A stretch of DNA of 64,000 bases from Pedobacter psychroterrae (GCF_004331695.1 NZ_SJSL01000001.1:186001-250000); one strand, 5' to 3'. Counted from the first letter of the stretch, positions 53,166-61,905 are shown. Translations and numbers: made by a program. Notes: generated by a model not told the origin, from the letters alone.

Positions 53166-54122
53166 ATGAAGATTGTAGACCATATAAAAAACGCACAAGG
53201 CAAAACCTTGTTTTCTTTTGAGCTCCTGCCACCCATCAAAGGGCAGAGCATACAGGGAATTTTTAATGCCATAGACCCCCTGATGGAGTTTAATCCTCCG
53301 TTTATAGATGTAACTTACCTCCGGGAAGACTACATATATAAGCAGCACGCCAATGGACTGCTGGAAAAAGTGGCGTACCGCAAACGCCCAAGTACAGTGG
53401 CGACCTGCGCGGCGATCATGAACAAATACAGGGTGGACGCGGTGCCCCACCTGATCTGCGGGGGCTTTACCAAAGATGAAACAGAAAATGCACTGATCGA
53501 CCTGCAGTTTTTGGGAATCGACAACGTACTGGTTTTGAGAGGTGATGCACGCAAAAGCGATAGTTCTTTCATCCCCACCCCAAATGGACACGCCTATGCT
53601 TCAGAGCTTTTGCAGCATGTGGCCGACATGAACAAAGGCAAATACCTGCACGACGACATGGAGAGCCCTGAAAAAACCGATTTCTGTATCGGTGTGGCGG
53701 GTTATCCGGAGAAACATTTTGAATCCCCAAACCTGGATACCGACTTTAAATATCTGAAACATAAGGTAGACTGTGGCGCGGATTTCATTGTAACACAGAT
53801 GTTTTTTGACAATAAGAAATACAAAGAATTTGTGGACAAATGCCGTCAAAACGGGATTAATGTACCCATCATTCCGGGATTGAAGCCGATCACTTCTTCC
53901 AAGCAGCTGATCAGTTTGCCAAAAATATTCCACCTGGACATCCCATTGGAACTGAGCGAGGCAGTACAGGCCTGCAAATCAGAAAAAGAGGTAAAAGAAG
54001 TAGGGATTGAATGGATGATCAACCAGTGTAAAGAACTTAAGGAGATGGGCGCTCCTGTATTGCACTTCTACACGATGGGCAATCCAGAACCGACTAAACG
54101 CATCGCACAAGCGATATTTTAG
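53166..54122 (+). CDS. metF: Methylenetetrahydrofolate reductase
   Basis: A 318-aa TIM-barrel flavoprotein. Motifs: LFSFELLPPIKGQSI near the N-terminus, FIDVTYLREDY, AVPHLICGGFTKDE, NVLVLRGDARKSD, IGVAGYPEKHFESPNLDTD and FIVTQMFFDNKKYKEFVDKC. It reduces methylene-THF to methyl-THF, the substrate of MetH just upstream, so the two form a functional pair. Probably co-transcribed and under the same riboswitch. Confidence 0.96.
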   Translation: MKIVDHIKNAQGKTLFSFELLPPIKGQSIQGIFNAIDPLMEFNPPFIDVTYLREDYIYKQHANGLLEKVAYRKRPSTVATCAAIMNKYRVDAVPHLICGGFTKDETENALIDLQFLGIDNVLVLRGDARKSDSSFIPTPNGHAYASELLQHVADMNKGKYLHDDMESPEKTDFCIGVAGYPEKHFESPNLDTDFKYLKHKVDCGADFIVTQMFFDNKKYKEFVDKCRQNGINVPIIPGLKPITSSKQLISLPKIFHLDIPLELSEAVQACKSEKEVKEVGIEWMINQCKELKEMGAPVLHFYTMGNPEPTKRIAQAIF

Positions 54123-54164
54123 TATTTATACATCACCTGATACTGAGCGCTAAGCATTAGAAAT

Positions 54165-54234
54165 ACAAAGAAGTTGCGTAGCAAAATAAACTGTGTAGCA
54201 TTCTTGAAGACAGGAATCAAAATTCAGCATGACG
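54165..54234 (-). repeat. Intergenic repeat, copy A (partial)
   Basis: Read on the minus strand it has CGTCATGCTGAATTTT then TGTCTTCAAGAATGCT and a TTTATTTT tract. The same blocks, in order, occur at 56068-56168 with a few differences. This copy lacks the 3' arm of the palindrome. It lies between metF and the META-domain gene. Confidence 0.5.
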
Positions 54235-54277
54235 ACAGTGCTTCGTTTTTGGAATAGTCTTTGTATATTTAGCTAAT

Positions 54278-54712
54278 ATGAAGAGATTTTTAGTATTAGC
54301 TATAGCCTTGGTAATTTCCAGTACATCCTGCACTACAATGAAGCCGGGTACGATGGGAAATGGTGGGCTGTCTCAATTGAGCGGCACCTGGGAGCTTAAT
54401 TATATATCCGGGCCTAGAATAGCGTTTAATGGTTTGTATCCTGCAAAGAAACCTAATATTAAATTTGAGATCGCGGAAAAAAGGTTTGGTGGCAATACCA
54501 GCTGCAATTCCTTTTCGGGGACTTTGGCAGCAGATGACACGACCATTAATTTTACTGAGCCCTTTATGATGACAAAAATGGCTTGTCCCGGTGAGGGAGA
54601 AGCGATTTTTGTCGAAATGCTCAAAAAAGTGAGTAACTATACTATTACCAATGATACTACGCTGAACTTTACAATGGGTGACATCGCAGTAATGCGGTTT
54701 ACCAAAAAGTAA
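54278..54712 (+). CDS. META-domain lipoprotein (HslJ-like)
   Basis: A 144-aa lipoprotein: signal peptide with lipobox SSTSC (Cys18 approx.), then the META fold: LSQLSGTWELNYISGPRIAF, PNIKFEIAEKRFGGNTSCNS, FSGTLAADDTTINF, MTKMACPGEGEAIFVEML and LNFTMGDIAVMRF. E. coli HslJ, of the same family, is linked to novobiocin resistance and heat response; the role here is unknown. Monocistronic and convergent with thrC. Confidence 0.88.
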   Translation: MKRFLVLAIALVISSTSCTTMKPGTMGNGGLSQLSGTWELNYISGPRIAFNGLYPAKKPNIKFEIAEKRFGGNTSCNSFSGTLAADDTTINFTEPFMMTKMACPGEGEAIFVEMLKKVSNYTITNDTTLNFTMGDIAVMRFTKK

Positions 54713-54720
54713 GACTATAG

Positions 54721-56037
54721 TTAATAACCATTCAAATATTCTTTAAACGACTCAAAGCTTGTATCCATGGCAGTCGCTTTCTTCTCTTTGCTAAACAAGC
54801 TGTTGACCTGTGCAGGGATCTCTATTTTAGCTTTGATTTCCTCAGGGAAAATGTCAGGAAACTTACAAGCATGGGCAGTAGATAAAAAGACTTTTGCTTC
54901 TTTGCTTTCTACCTTTGCATCTGTGCTGTATGTCTGCAAGGCCAGCCAGGCAATAGCGGTGTGCGGACAAGCCACATAGCTGAACTTTTCATAGATGTCT
55001 TTTATCGCCTGCAGGGTATCTTCATCAGTAAAACTATAGCTTTTTACAATGTCTTTTATAGCTTCCTGGTCATTACCGAAGAGATCCATGATGCGCACCC
55101 AATTGCTCGGTGCGCCTACATCCATTGCGTTCGCATATGTTTGTATGGAGGATTTGGTTTCATAGACACCCGTTTCTAAAAAGCGGGGAACGGTATCATT
55201 GATATTGGTAGCAGCGATGAACTGCTTTACCGGAAGCCCCATTTTATAAGCCAGCAAGCCCGCAGCGATATTGCCAAAATTGCCACTTGGAACAGAAAAT
55301 ACCACGTTTTCTTTTCCTTGTCTTTTTAATTGCGCAAACGCATTGAAATAGTAAAATGTCTGCGGGATCAGGCGGGAAATATTGATGGAATTAGCTGAAG
55401 TAAGTCTGAGCTTTTTGTTTAGTTCTTCATCAGCGAAAGCTTGCTTAACCAAGCTTTGGCAATCATCAAAAGTACCATCTACTTCAATGGCATGAATGTT
55501 CTGCCCATTGGTACATAACTGCAATTCCTGTATCTCGCTCACCTTTCCTTTAGGGTATAGAATAGTAACACGGGTATTTGGGACACCCAAAAAGCCAAGC
55601 GCTACTGCGCCTCCGGTATCTCCTGAAGTGGCAACCAATACATCCAGCATCTTTTCGTTGTCTTTAAGGAAATAGGCCATGATGCGGCTCATAAACCTGG
55701 CACCAAAATCTTTAAAGGCAAGTGATGGGCCGTGAAAGAGTTCGAGCACATAGGTGTCCCCGCCTTCCTGCAAAGGCACTAAAGGTGCCTCAAAGTTGAT
55801 GGCATCATCGATGATGTGCTGGAGGTCTTCCAATGGGATGGCATCTCTGAGCAATAGAGAGGCTACTTTATAAGCAATCTGGGAAAGTGTAAACTTGTCA
55901 AGATTGTTTATAAATTCCTGGTCAAGATCGGGTATGTGAACAGGCATGTACAAGCCTTTATCCAGCGGCATGCTGTTGAAGACCGCAGTTGCGAAGTCTA
56001 CTTTTAAATCGTGGTTCTGGGTGCTGTATAGTTTCAT
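54721..56037 (-). CDS. thrC: Threonine synthase
   Basis: A 438-aa PLP enzyme. The Lys Schiff-base site is in HGPSLAFKDFGARFMSR; the phosphate-binding loop is FSVPSGNFGNIAAGL. The opening YSTQNHDLKVDFATAVFNSM PLDKGLYMP is typical of the class of threonine synthases in E. coli and Bacteroidota. ATSGDTGGAVALGFLGV is another core motif. It makes threonine from O-phosphohomoserine. Last gene of the thr operon; a 136-bp repeat-bearing gap separates it from thrB. Confidence 0.95.
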   Translation of the reverse strand: MKLYSTQNHDLKVDFATAVFNSMPLDKGLYMPVHIPDLDQEFINNLDKFTLSQIAYKVASLLLRDAIPLEDLQHIIDDAINFEAPLVPLQEGGDTYVLELFHGPSLAFKDFGARFMSRIMAYFLKDNEKMLDVLVATSGDTGGAVALGFLGVPNTRVTILYPKGKVSEIQELQLCTNGQNIHAIEVDGTFDDCQSLVKQAFADEELNKKLRLTSANSINISRLIPQTFYYFNAFAQLKRQGKENVVFSVPSGNFGNIAAGLLAYKMGLPVKQFIAATNINDTVPRFLETGVYETKSSIQTYANAMDVGAPSNWVRIMDLFGNDQEAIKDIVKSYSFTDEDTLQAIKDIYEKFSYVACPHTAIAWLALQTYSTDAKVESKEAKVFLSTAHACKFPDIFPEEIKAKIEIPAQVNSLFSKEKKATAMDTSFESFKEYLNGY

Positions 56038-56067
56038 TGTAATTGTCTTATTATCTTAAGTTCAAGC

Positions 56068-56168
56068 GCTCGTCATCCTGAATTTTTCAGTAGTACTCAT
56101 TGATATTTGTCTTCAAGAATGCTCCGCATTTATTTCAGGACCCCGGCAATGTTATAGCCTGACGAGTG
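56068..56168 (-). repeat. Intergenic palindromic repeat, copy B, between thrB and thrC
   Basis: CTCGTCA..CCTGAA near 56069 faces TTCAGG near 56137 and TGACGAG near 56161, giving a broken stem with a long loop. The loop holds TGTCTTCAAGAATGCT, which is shared with copy A at 54165-54234. Such CGTCATCCTGAA repeats look like a dispersed intergenic family in Bacteroidota. Confidence 0.5.
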
Positions 56169-56173
56169 GGCTA

Positions 56174-57109
56174 TTAATCCAATATTATCGGTCCTTTTTT
56201 ATTTACCTCTGACACAAAAGCAAGGCTGTTTATGGCAATGCCTTTAAGGTGCTGCTGCAGTTTTTGTGTGATCTTTGTGGCGGTATCAGCATCCCTGGTA
56301 AGGGAGAATACCGATGGCCCTGAGCCTGAAATACCAAAGCCTATGGCACCATTTTCCATCGCTATGGACTTCATCACTGAAAAATCCGGGATCAGAATAG
56401 ACCTGGTAGGTTCGACCAGGATATCCGTCATACTCCGTCCTATCAAGTCATAATCTTTCATAAAGAGACCACTTACCAGTCCGGCCACATTGCCCCATTG
56501 GGTCACTGCATCTTTCAAAAACACTTTGGATCTGATCATCTGGCGGGCATCTTTAGTCGGTACATCTACTTCTGGATATACAATAGCGGCATGCAGGTCT
56601 TCCGGAAAAGGAAGACTAATGATGTCAAGCGGCTCATAACTTCTGATGAGCACAAAACCGCCCATCAGTGCCGGCGCCACATTGTCGGCATGGCCATATC
56701 CGCAAGCAAGCTCCTCCCCCTTCATAGCAAAGGGAACGAGCGCTCTATTGGTCAGCAGGTTATCAAAAAGGGTATTAATGGCAAATAAACCGGCAACGGT
56801 ACTAGCGGAACTAGAGCCAAGACCACTACCAATAGGCATCTTTTTATGAAGCTCGATATCAATACCCGTATCAGGCTTACCTATGTGATTTAAATAATGC
56901 TGCACACTGGCACTCACTGTATTTTTGGCTGGGTTTAAGGGTAATTTACCATCATCACCGGTAATCTTTGAAATGGTGATCCCTTTGGTATCTGTGAACC
57001 GCATGATGACTTCATCACCGGGCTGGTTGACGGCAAAACCGAGGACATCGTAACCGCAAACCACATTGGCAACGGTAGCTGGAGCGAAAACTTTAACTGA
57101 TCTGTTCAT
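56174..57109 (-). CDS. thrB: Homoserine kinase
   Basis: A 311-aa GHMP kinase. N-terminal VFAPATVANVVCGYDVLGFA, the ATP loop KKMPIGSGLGSSSASTVAGL and the C-terminal GAIGFGISGSGPSVFSL are the three GHMP motifs. It phosphorylates homoserine. It is 7 bp after thrA and before thrC. Confidence 0.96.
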   Translation of the reverse strand: MNRSVKVFAPATVANVVCGYDVLGFAVNQPGDEVIMRFTDTKGITISKITGDDGKLPLNPAKNTVSASVQHYLNHIGKPDTGIDIELHKKMPIGSGLGSSSASTVAGLFAINTLFDNLLTNRALVPFAMKGEELACGYGHADNVAPALMGGFVLIRSYEPLDIISLPFPEDLHAAIVYPEVDVPTKDARQMIRSKVFLKDAVTQWGNVAGLVSGLFMKDYDLIGRSMTDILVEPTRSILIPDFSVMKSIAMENGAIGFGISGSGPSVFSLTRDADTATKITQKLQQHLKGIAINSLAFVSEVNKKGPIILD

Positions 57110-57116
57110 TGGGGAC

Positions 57117-59564
57117 TTATCGTTTACCTACGTTTATAATATCTGCAAATACGCCTGCGGCGGTTACTTCAGCTCCTGCACCCGGGCCTTTTACTACCAA
57201 TGGCCGGTCTTTATAGCGGTTGGTGGTAAAGGAAATGATGTTGTCACTTCCAGACAGGGTAAAGAAAGGGTGGTTTTCATCTACCATCTGAAGATTGATA
57301 GACACCTTGCCATCTTCCAGTTTGCCGATATACCTGAGTACTTTATTGTTGTTGGTAGCTTCACTTTTAAGATTTTCAAAGTAAGCCGTATTGTTTTCCA
57401 GTTCCTGGTAGAAGTCTGCCACACTTTCCGCAGCCATGCAGGATGCAGGTAGCATATTTTGAAGGTCAATGTCTTTTTCTTCCAATGCATATCCGGCATC
57501 ACGGGCAAGGATGAGCATTTTGCGCATAAAATCCTTACCGTTGAGGTCATCACGCGGATCAGGCTCTGTATACCCCTTGTCCTGTGCTTCTTTTACCACT
57601 TCGTGAAAAAGCACCCCATTTTTATAATTGTTAAAAATGTAAGAAATAGTCCCTGATAATATGGCTTCTATTCTGCCCACCTGATCACCACTTAACATTA
57701 AGTCCCTTAGGGTACGGATGATCGGTAGTCCGGCACCAACATTGGTTTCATAAAAGAAGTCCACACCATAAGTCCGGGCTGCCTGCTTAAATGCAGCGTA
57801 CTGCTCATAGTCGGCCGAGTTGCCCAGCTTATTACAAGTCACCACAGAAATACTTGACTGCAGGATATCGAGGTAATACTCAATGGGATTGTGACTGGCG
57901 GTATTGTCTACAAACACACAGTTGGGCAGGTTCATAGACTTCATGCGCTTAATGAAATCCGGCAGACTGGCCTTCGTTTCCTGAGCATCCAGTTCTTCTT
58001 CCCAGGTAGCAAGGTCTATTCCATCGGGATTTAAAAGCATTGTACGGGTATTGCTGATACCCATTACCTTTACCTGAAGATCATTGTTTGCGGCCAGAAA
58101 AGGCATCTGCTCCTGTAGTTGTCTGAACAGTGTTTTGCCGATATTGCCTGTACCCAGGCAAAAGATATGGAGGGTCTTTTTAAGATCAGCGTAAAAGGCA
58201 TCATGCACTGCATTGACCGCCTTTGAAAGGTCAGTTTTGGAGATGATGACTGAAATATTGTACTCTGACGAGCCTTGGGCAATGGCCCTGACGTTTACCC
58301 CATTTCTGCCGAGCGCACTGAAAAGCTTGCCCGACATACCCGGCGTGCGCTTCATATTCTCCCCTACAATGGCAAGTACGGAAAGCCCGTTCTCGACTTC
58401 AGGGTATTCCAGCTTCCTTGCCTGCAACTCCAGTTCAAACTCTTTGTTGATCAGCGAAAGCGCTTTAAGAGAGTCAGCAGGTTTTACCGCAAAGGTGATG
58501 CTGTGTTCAGACGAAGACTGGGTAATCAGCACCACATTTACCTGCTCTCTGGAGAGCATAGAGAACAAACGGCCGCTAAAGCCGGCTTTGCCCACCATTC
58601 CGCTACCGGAAAGGTTAAGCACGCTGATCTCATCGATGGAAGAGATCCCTTTGATAGGTAAAGGTGAGGGACTTATGCCATGCTTTATATAGGTGCCGGC
58701 AAAGTCAGTATTGAAAGTATTTTTAATGACGATCGGGATGCGCTTTAAAAAAGCAGGGATCATGGTAGGCGGATAGATCACTTTCGCGCCAAAATAAGAA
58801 AGCTCCATCGCTTCAGTATAACTGAGTTCCGGCAGGGAGAATGCTTTTTTTACCATGCGGGGGTCGGCAGTAAGCATACCGTCTACATCGGTCCAGATCT
58901 CTATCTGATCGGCATTTAGCGCTGCACCCCAGATGGCTGCAGTATAGTCGCTGCCACCACGGCCAAGTGTAGTAACCCTGCCCTCATCATTGCTGGAAAT
59001 AAATCCGGTAACAAATAGCAACTTATCCTGATGGTCTTTGTAGAAATCCCTGATCAGCATTTCTGTGATCTGGGTATTTACCTTTGCCTGTCCGAAGTTG
59101 CTGTCTGTTTTGATCAGTTCAGATCCGTCTACATACAGGGCTTCTGGAAATTGCTGTTTGGCAATGTGGCTCACCATGATGGTAGCGCAGCGTTCTCCAT
59201 AGCTCAATATGAGGTCTTTGGTTTGCGGACTCAGTTCCCGAAGGTTATATACTGATTGCAAGATGTCTTCCAGTTCATTGAAACAGATCTTTAATTTGGT
59301 AAGCACCGGATTTTGTGCGCTTGCTGGAAGGAGCGTTCTGATGACTTTAAAGTGCTTCTCCTCTACCAGTTTTAACCTTTCGGTATAATCCTGCAGATCT
59401 TTGGCGCTTTCTGCCATTTCCAGTAAGGTATTGGTAACCCCGCCCATTGCTGACAACACTACTACAGGATTCTCCTGGCCCTGCAATGGTTTGAGGATTT
59501 CTATCAGGGCGCTGATGCTGTCAACAGAACCGACTGAGGTGCCTCCAAATTTTAAGATATTCAT
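57117..59564 (-). CDS. thrA: Bifunctional aspartate kinase / homoserine dehydrogenase I
   Basis: An 815-aa fusion. Aspartokinase part: LKFGGTSVGSVDSISALIEI at the start, GFISSNDEGRVTTLGRGGSD YTAAIWGA, then two ACT domains (ISVLNLSGSGMVGKAGFSG; LAIVGENMKRTPGMSGKLFS) for threonine feedback. Homoserine dehydrogenase part from about residue 465: IFCLGTGNIGKTLFRQLQEQ, VTCNKLGNSADYEQYAAFKQ, FFYETNVGAGLPIIRTLRDL and GYTEPDPRDDLNGKDFMRK. It does the first and third steps from aspartate toward threonine. First structural gene after the leader. Confidence 0.97.
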   Translation of the reverse strand: MNILKFGGTSVGSVDSISALIEILKPLQGQENPVVVLSAMGGVTNTLLEMAESAKDLQDYTERLKLVEEKHFKVIRTLLPASAQNPVLTKLKICFNELEDILQSVYNLRELSPQTKDLILSYGERCATIMVSHIAKQQFPEALYVDGSELIKTDSNFGQAKVNTQITEMLIRDFYKDHQDKLLFVTGFISSNDEGRVTTLGRGGSDYTAAIWGAALNADQIEIWTDVDGMLTADPRMVKKAFSLPELSYTEAMELSYFGAKVIYPPTMIPAFLKRIPIVIKNTFNTDFAGTYIKHGISPSPLPIKGISSIDEISVLNLSGSGMVGKAGFSGRLFSMLSREQVNVVLITQSSSEHSITFAVKPADSLKALSLINKEFELELQARKLEYPEVENGLSVLAIVGENMKRTPGMSGKLFSALGRNGVNVRAIAQGSSEYNISVIISKTDLSKAVNAVHDAFYADLKKTLHIFCLGTGNIGKTLFRQLQEQMPFLAANNDLQVKVMGISNTRTMLLNPDGIDLATWEEELDAQETKASLPDFIKRMKSMNLPNCVFVDNTASHNPIEYYLDILQSSISVVTCNKLGNSADYEQYAAFKQAARTYGVDFFYETNVGAGLPIIRTLRDLMLSGDQVGRIEAILSGTISYIFNNYKNGVLFHEVVKEAQDKGYTEPDPRDDLNGKDFMRKMLILARDAGYALEEKDIDLQNMLPASCMAAESVADFYQELENNTAYFENLKSEATNNNKVLRYIGKLEDGKVSINLQMVDENHPFFTLSGSDNIISFTTNRYKDRPLVVKGPGAGAEVTAAGVFADIINVGKR

Positions 59565-59582
59565 AGTTCTCTAATAATTCGT

Positions 59583-59627
59583 TTTTAAAAAAAAAGCGCC
59601 TTCCCCAATTAGAGGAAGGCGCTTTTT
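59583..59627 (-). terminator. Attenuator terminator of the thr operon
   Basis: On the minus strand AGCGCCTTCC and GGAAGGCGCT pair perfectly around an 9-nt loop, and nine T follow. It sits between the leader peptide and thrA, 19 bp before the thrA start. Part of its 5' arm (CCTTCCTC) can instead pair with GAGGAAGG in the leader peptide coding region (59671-59664), so the two folds exclude each other. Confidence 0.9.
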
Positions 59628-59655
59628 GTGGTCTTTATGTGCTTCATTTACTCCA

Positions 59656-59727
59656 CTAGCTTACCTTCCTCCGGGCATTGCCGGTGGTTGTGGTGGTGGT
59701 AATGGTAATATTTGAGTTGTTATACAT
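59656..59727 (-). CDS. thrL: thr operon leader peptide (23 aa)
   Basis: An ATG at 59727 opens 23 codons ending in TAG: MYNNSNITITTTTTTGNARR followed by KVS. Nine consecutive residues are Thr or Ile (seven Thr, two Ile), and thrL of E. coli has the same kind of run (also followed by TGN). Ribosome stalling at these codons would free the antiterminator and let thrA-thrB-thrC be made when Thr or Ile tRNA charging is low. Its 3' codons (CGG AGG AAG G) are the antiterminator strand. It is far too short to be found by normal gene calling. Confidence 0.9.
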   Translation of the reverse strand: MYNNSNITITTTTTTGNARRKVS

Positions 59728-59785
59728 TGTATCTTTTACACTAATTGTGCGATGGCGTAAAGTAAGGGTATATTTTTTTAATTAG

Positions 59786-59814
59786 CAAATTTATTTTGCA
59801 GCAGTGACTGTCAA
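59786..59814 (-). promoter_or_regulatory. Promoter of the thr operon
   Basis: On the minus strand TTG (59814-59812), 18 bp, TAAATTTG (59793-59786): both boxes match the Bacteroidota consensus. Transcription would start about 50 nt before the leader ATG. Confidence 0.7.
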
Positions 59815-59860
59815 CAAAAGAATACGTAGCATTATTGCAGGGTTTGGGATTATAGAACAG

Positions 59861-60017
59861 TATAAGACAGTTTGCTATTTGTTCGCTATTGACAGGGCCT
59901 TTACAGGGGGTATGTAAACATCACATTAAGGGTTGACGGCTAAGCGGTCGAAGCAACCCCCTGGATACCCTCTGCCACCCCCCTGTCAATAGCGAACGCA
60001 TAGCGAACTGTGTCATA
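59861..60017. repeat. Nested palindromic element (MITE-like or structured RNA)
   Basis: Positions 59861-59897 and 59981-60017 are 37-bp inverted repeats with 32 identities; the inner 17 bp (ending GACAGGG) are perfect. Each arm contains a tandem GTTYGCTAT-type motif. Inside, CAGGGGGTAT and ATACCCTCTG, and GGGTTG with CAACCC, make further nested stems. There is no open frame. It lies between the thr promoter and rsgA. Miniature transposon, palindromic repeat and RNA element are all possible. Confidence 0.7.
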
Positions 60018-60104
60018 TGCGTTTTAATCGACCGGCCCATATTGACCTGTTTGACCTCAAATACTTACTATACTTAATACTATTTCTTAACTTTACATCC
60101 TAAT

Positions 60105-61025
60105 ATGCGCGGACTAATAATAAAATCAACAGGAAGCTGGTACCAGGTTCATGCAGCCGACGGAGTAAATTATGACTGCAGGATCAAGGGTAAATTTAGG
60201 ATACAGGGGATACAGACCACTAATCCCATCGCGGTTGGTGATGAGGTTGAGTTTGAGCTGGAGCCCAATTCTGACAAGGGCATCATAGATAAACTTTACG
60301 AACGTAAGAATTATATCATCAGGAAGTCGATCAATTTATCTAAGCAGGCCCAGATCATCGCAGCCAATATGGATCAGGCATTTTTGGTAGTAACCCTTGC
60401 TTCACCGCGTACCTCCCTTGGATTTATAGACAGGTTTTTGGCTACAGCGGAAGCTTATTGTATTCCTGCCGTGCTGATCTTCAATAAGCTCGACCTTTTT
60501 CATGAAGAGGGACTGGCTGTACTGGCTGATTATGCAGCTATCTATGAAAACATAGGCTATCCCTGCTATGCCGTTTCAGCATTGAAAGGAACAAGTCTCC
60601 CACTGGTAAAAGAGCTGCTAAAAGATAAAACTACTTTGTTTTCGGGGCATTCGGGTGTAGGCAAATCAAGCCTGATCAATGCATTGCTGCCTTGGATGGA
60701 AATTAAAACAGGTGATGTTTCTGAGGCCACTGATAAAGGGCAGCATACCACCACTTTTGCAGAGATGCATACCCTGCCTTTTGGAGGATACCTGATCGAT
60801 ACGCCTGGTATCAGGGAACTGGGGATATTTGATATCCGTCCGGAAGAACTGGGCCATTACTTTAGAGAAATCCGGGATTTGATGAATGAATGCAGGTTTA
60901 ACAATTGCAGACATGTGAATGAACCTGGATGTGCGGTGATGAAGGCGGTAGAAAATGATGATATAGCATTGAGCAGGTATGAAAGCTATCTGAGTATTTA
61001 CCACGGAAATGAGACGAGGGCTTAA
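60105..61025 (+). CDS. rsgA: Ribosome small subunit-dependent GTPase A
   Basis: A 306-aa circularly permuted GTPase. OB-fold N-terminus (GLIIKSTGSWYQVHAADGVN), then G4 NKLDLF, G1 [21 protein letters not shown]3 DTPGIRELG, and a C-terminal zinc knuckle CRFNNCRHVNEPGCAV. It checks and matures the 30S subunit. It lies upstream of dtd with a 4-bp gap. Confidence 0.96.
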   Translation: MRGLIIKSTGSWYQVHAADGVNYDCRIKGKFRIQGIQTTNPIAVGDEVEFELEPNSDKGIIDKLYERKNYIIRKSINLSKQAQIIAANMDQAFLVVTLASPRTSLGFIDRFLATAEAYCIPAVLIFNKLDLFHEEGLAVLADYAAIYENIGYPCYAVSALKGTSLPLVKELLKDKTTLFSGHSGVGKSSLINALLPWMEIKTGDVSEATDKGQHTTTFAEMHTLPFGGYLIDTPGIRELGIFDIRPEELGHYFREIRDLMNECRFNNCRHVNEPGCAVMKAVENDDIALSRYESYLSIYHGNETRA

Positions 61026-61029
61026 TTAG

Positions 61030-61482
61030 ATGCGGGCAGTATTACAAAGAGTAAGTGAAGCGAATTGCACAGTAGATGGGGTAATAACAGGATCAATAGC
61101 AACTGGATTTTTGGTATTACTGGGTATAGAAGATGCGGATATTGCTGAAGACCTGGAATGGCTGGCACAGAAAATTGTGGGTATGCGCGTGTTTGGCGAC
61201 GAAAACGGATTAATGAACAAAGCACTGGCTGATGTAGGAGGTAATATCTTATTAATTAGTCAGTTTACCCTATTTGCTTCTACAAAGAAAGGCAACAGAC
61301 CGGGCTTTACCCGGGCAGCGAGATCGGATAAGGCCATTCCTCTTTATGAGGAAATGATAAAGCGGCTGTCATTGCTGCTTGGCAAAGAAATACAGACAGG
61401 CATATTTGGCGCCGATATGAAGATAAGCCTGGTAAATGACGGACCGGTAACGATCCTGATGGACACTAAAAACAAAGATTAA
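61030..61482 (+). CDS. dtd: D-aminoacyl-tRNA deacylase
   Basis: A 150-aa protein with the DTD signatures: MRAVLQRVSEANCTVDG at the start, LLISQFTLFASTKKGNRPGF (SQFTL motif) and VNDGPVTILMDT (the cross-subunit Gly-cisPro motif is GPVT). It removes D-amino acids from tRNA. Cotranscribed with rsgA. Confidence 0.95.
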   Translation: MRAVLQRVSEANCTVDGVITGSIATGFLVLLGIEDADIAEDLEWLAQKIVGMRVFGDENGLMNKALADVGGNILLISQFTLFASTKKGNRPGFTRAARSDKAIPLYEEMIKRLSLLLGKEIQTGIFGADMKISLVNDGPVTILMDTKNKD

Positions 61483-61526
61483 ATAGCCGATCTGCATACT
61501 TAAAACCTATTACTTACAACTCAAAC

Positions 61527-61853
61527 ATGACAATAGAGGAAGCACAAAAAACGGTTGACCAATGGATTAATACTACAGGTATCAGGTACTTTAACGAATT
61601 GACCAATACGGCTATCCTGATGGAAGAAGTCGGTGAGGTAGCCAGAATCATGTCCAGAAAATATGGCGAACAGTCCTTTAAAAAAAGCGATGAAGCAGTT
61701 GACCTGGGTGATGAAATGGCTGATGTGCTTTTTGTATTGATTTGTCTAGCCAATCAGACGGGCATTGACCTGACCGCTGCATTAGAGAAAAACCTGGTTA
61801 AAAAGAACATACGCGATGCGGAACGCCATAAAAACAACGAGAAGTTAAAATAA
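61527..61853 (+). CDS. MazG-like nucleotide pyrophosphohydrolase
   Basis: A 108-aa all-helical protein. The metal-binding motifs are LMEEVGEVARIMSRKYGEQS (EExxE) and DLGDEMADVLFVLICLANQT (ExxD). It matches the small MazG/iMazG-like family that hydrolyses (d)NTPs to NMPs, as housecleaning. It lies 44 bp after dtd and ends at a shared terminator. Confidence 0.88.
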   Translation: MTIEEAQKTVDQWINTTGIRYFNELTNTAILMEEVGEVARIMSRKYGEQSFKKSDEAVDLGDEMADVLFVLICLANQTGIDLTAALEKNLVKKNIRDAERHKNNEKLK

Positions 61854-61856
61854 TAA

Positions 61857-61884
61857 AAAGGCAGCAATTTTGGTTGCTGCCTTT
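61857..61884. terminator. Bidirectional terminator between mazG-like and HIT genes
   Basis: AAAGGCAGCAA (61857-61867) and TTGCTGCCTTT (61874-61884) pair perfectly with a 6-nt loop, between two convergent genes. Confidence 0.85.
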
Positions 61885-61905
61885 CAGGTATTGAAAAAAT
61901 AATGT

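Noticed and set aside
59861-60017. Repeats here as a CRISPR array
   Set aside because: Only two arms in inverted, not direct, orientation; no regular spacers and no cas genes in the window.
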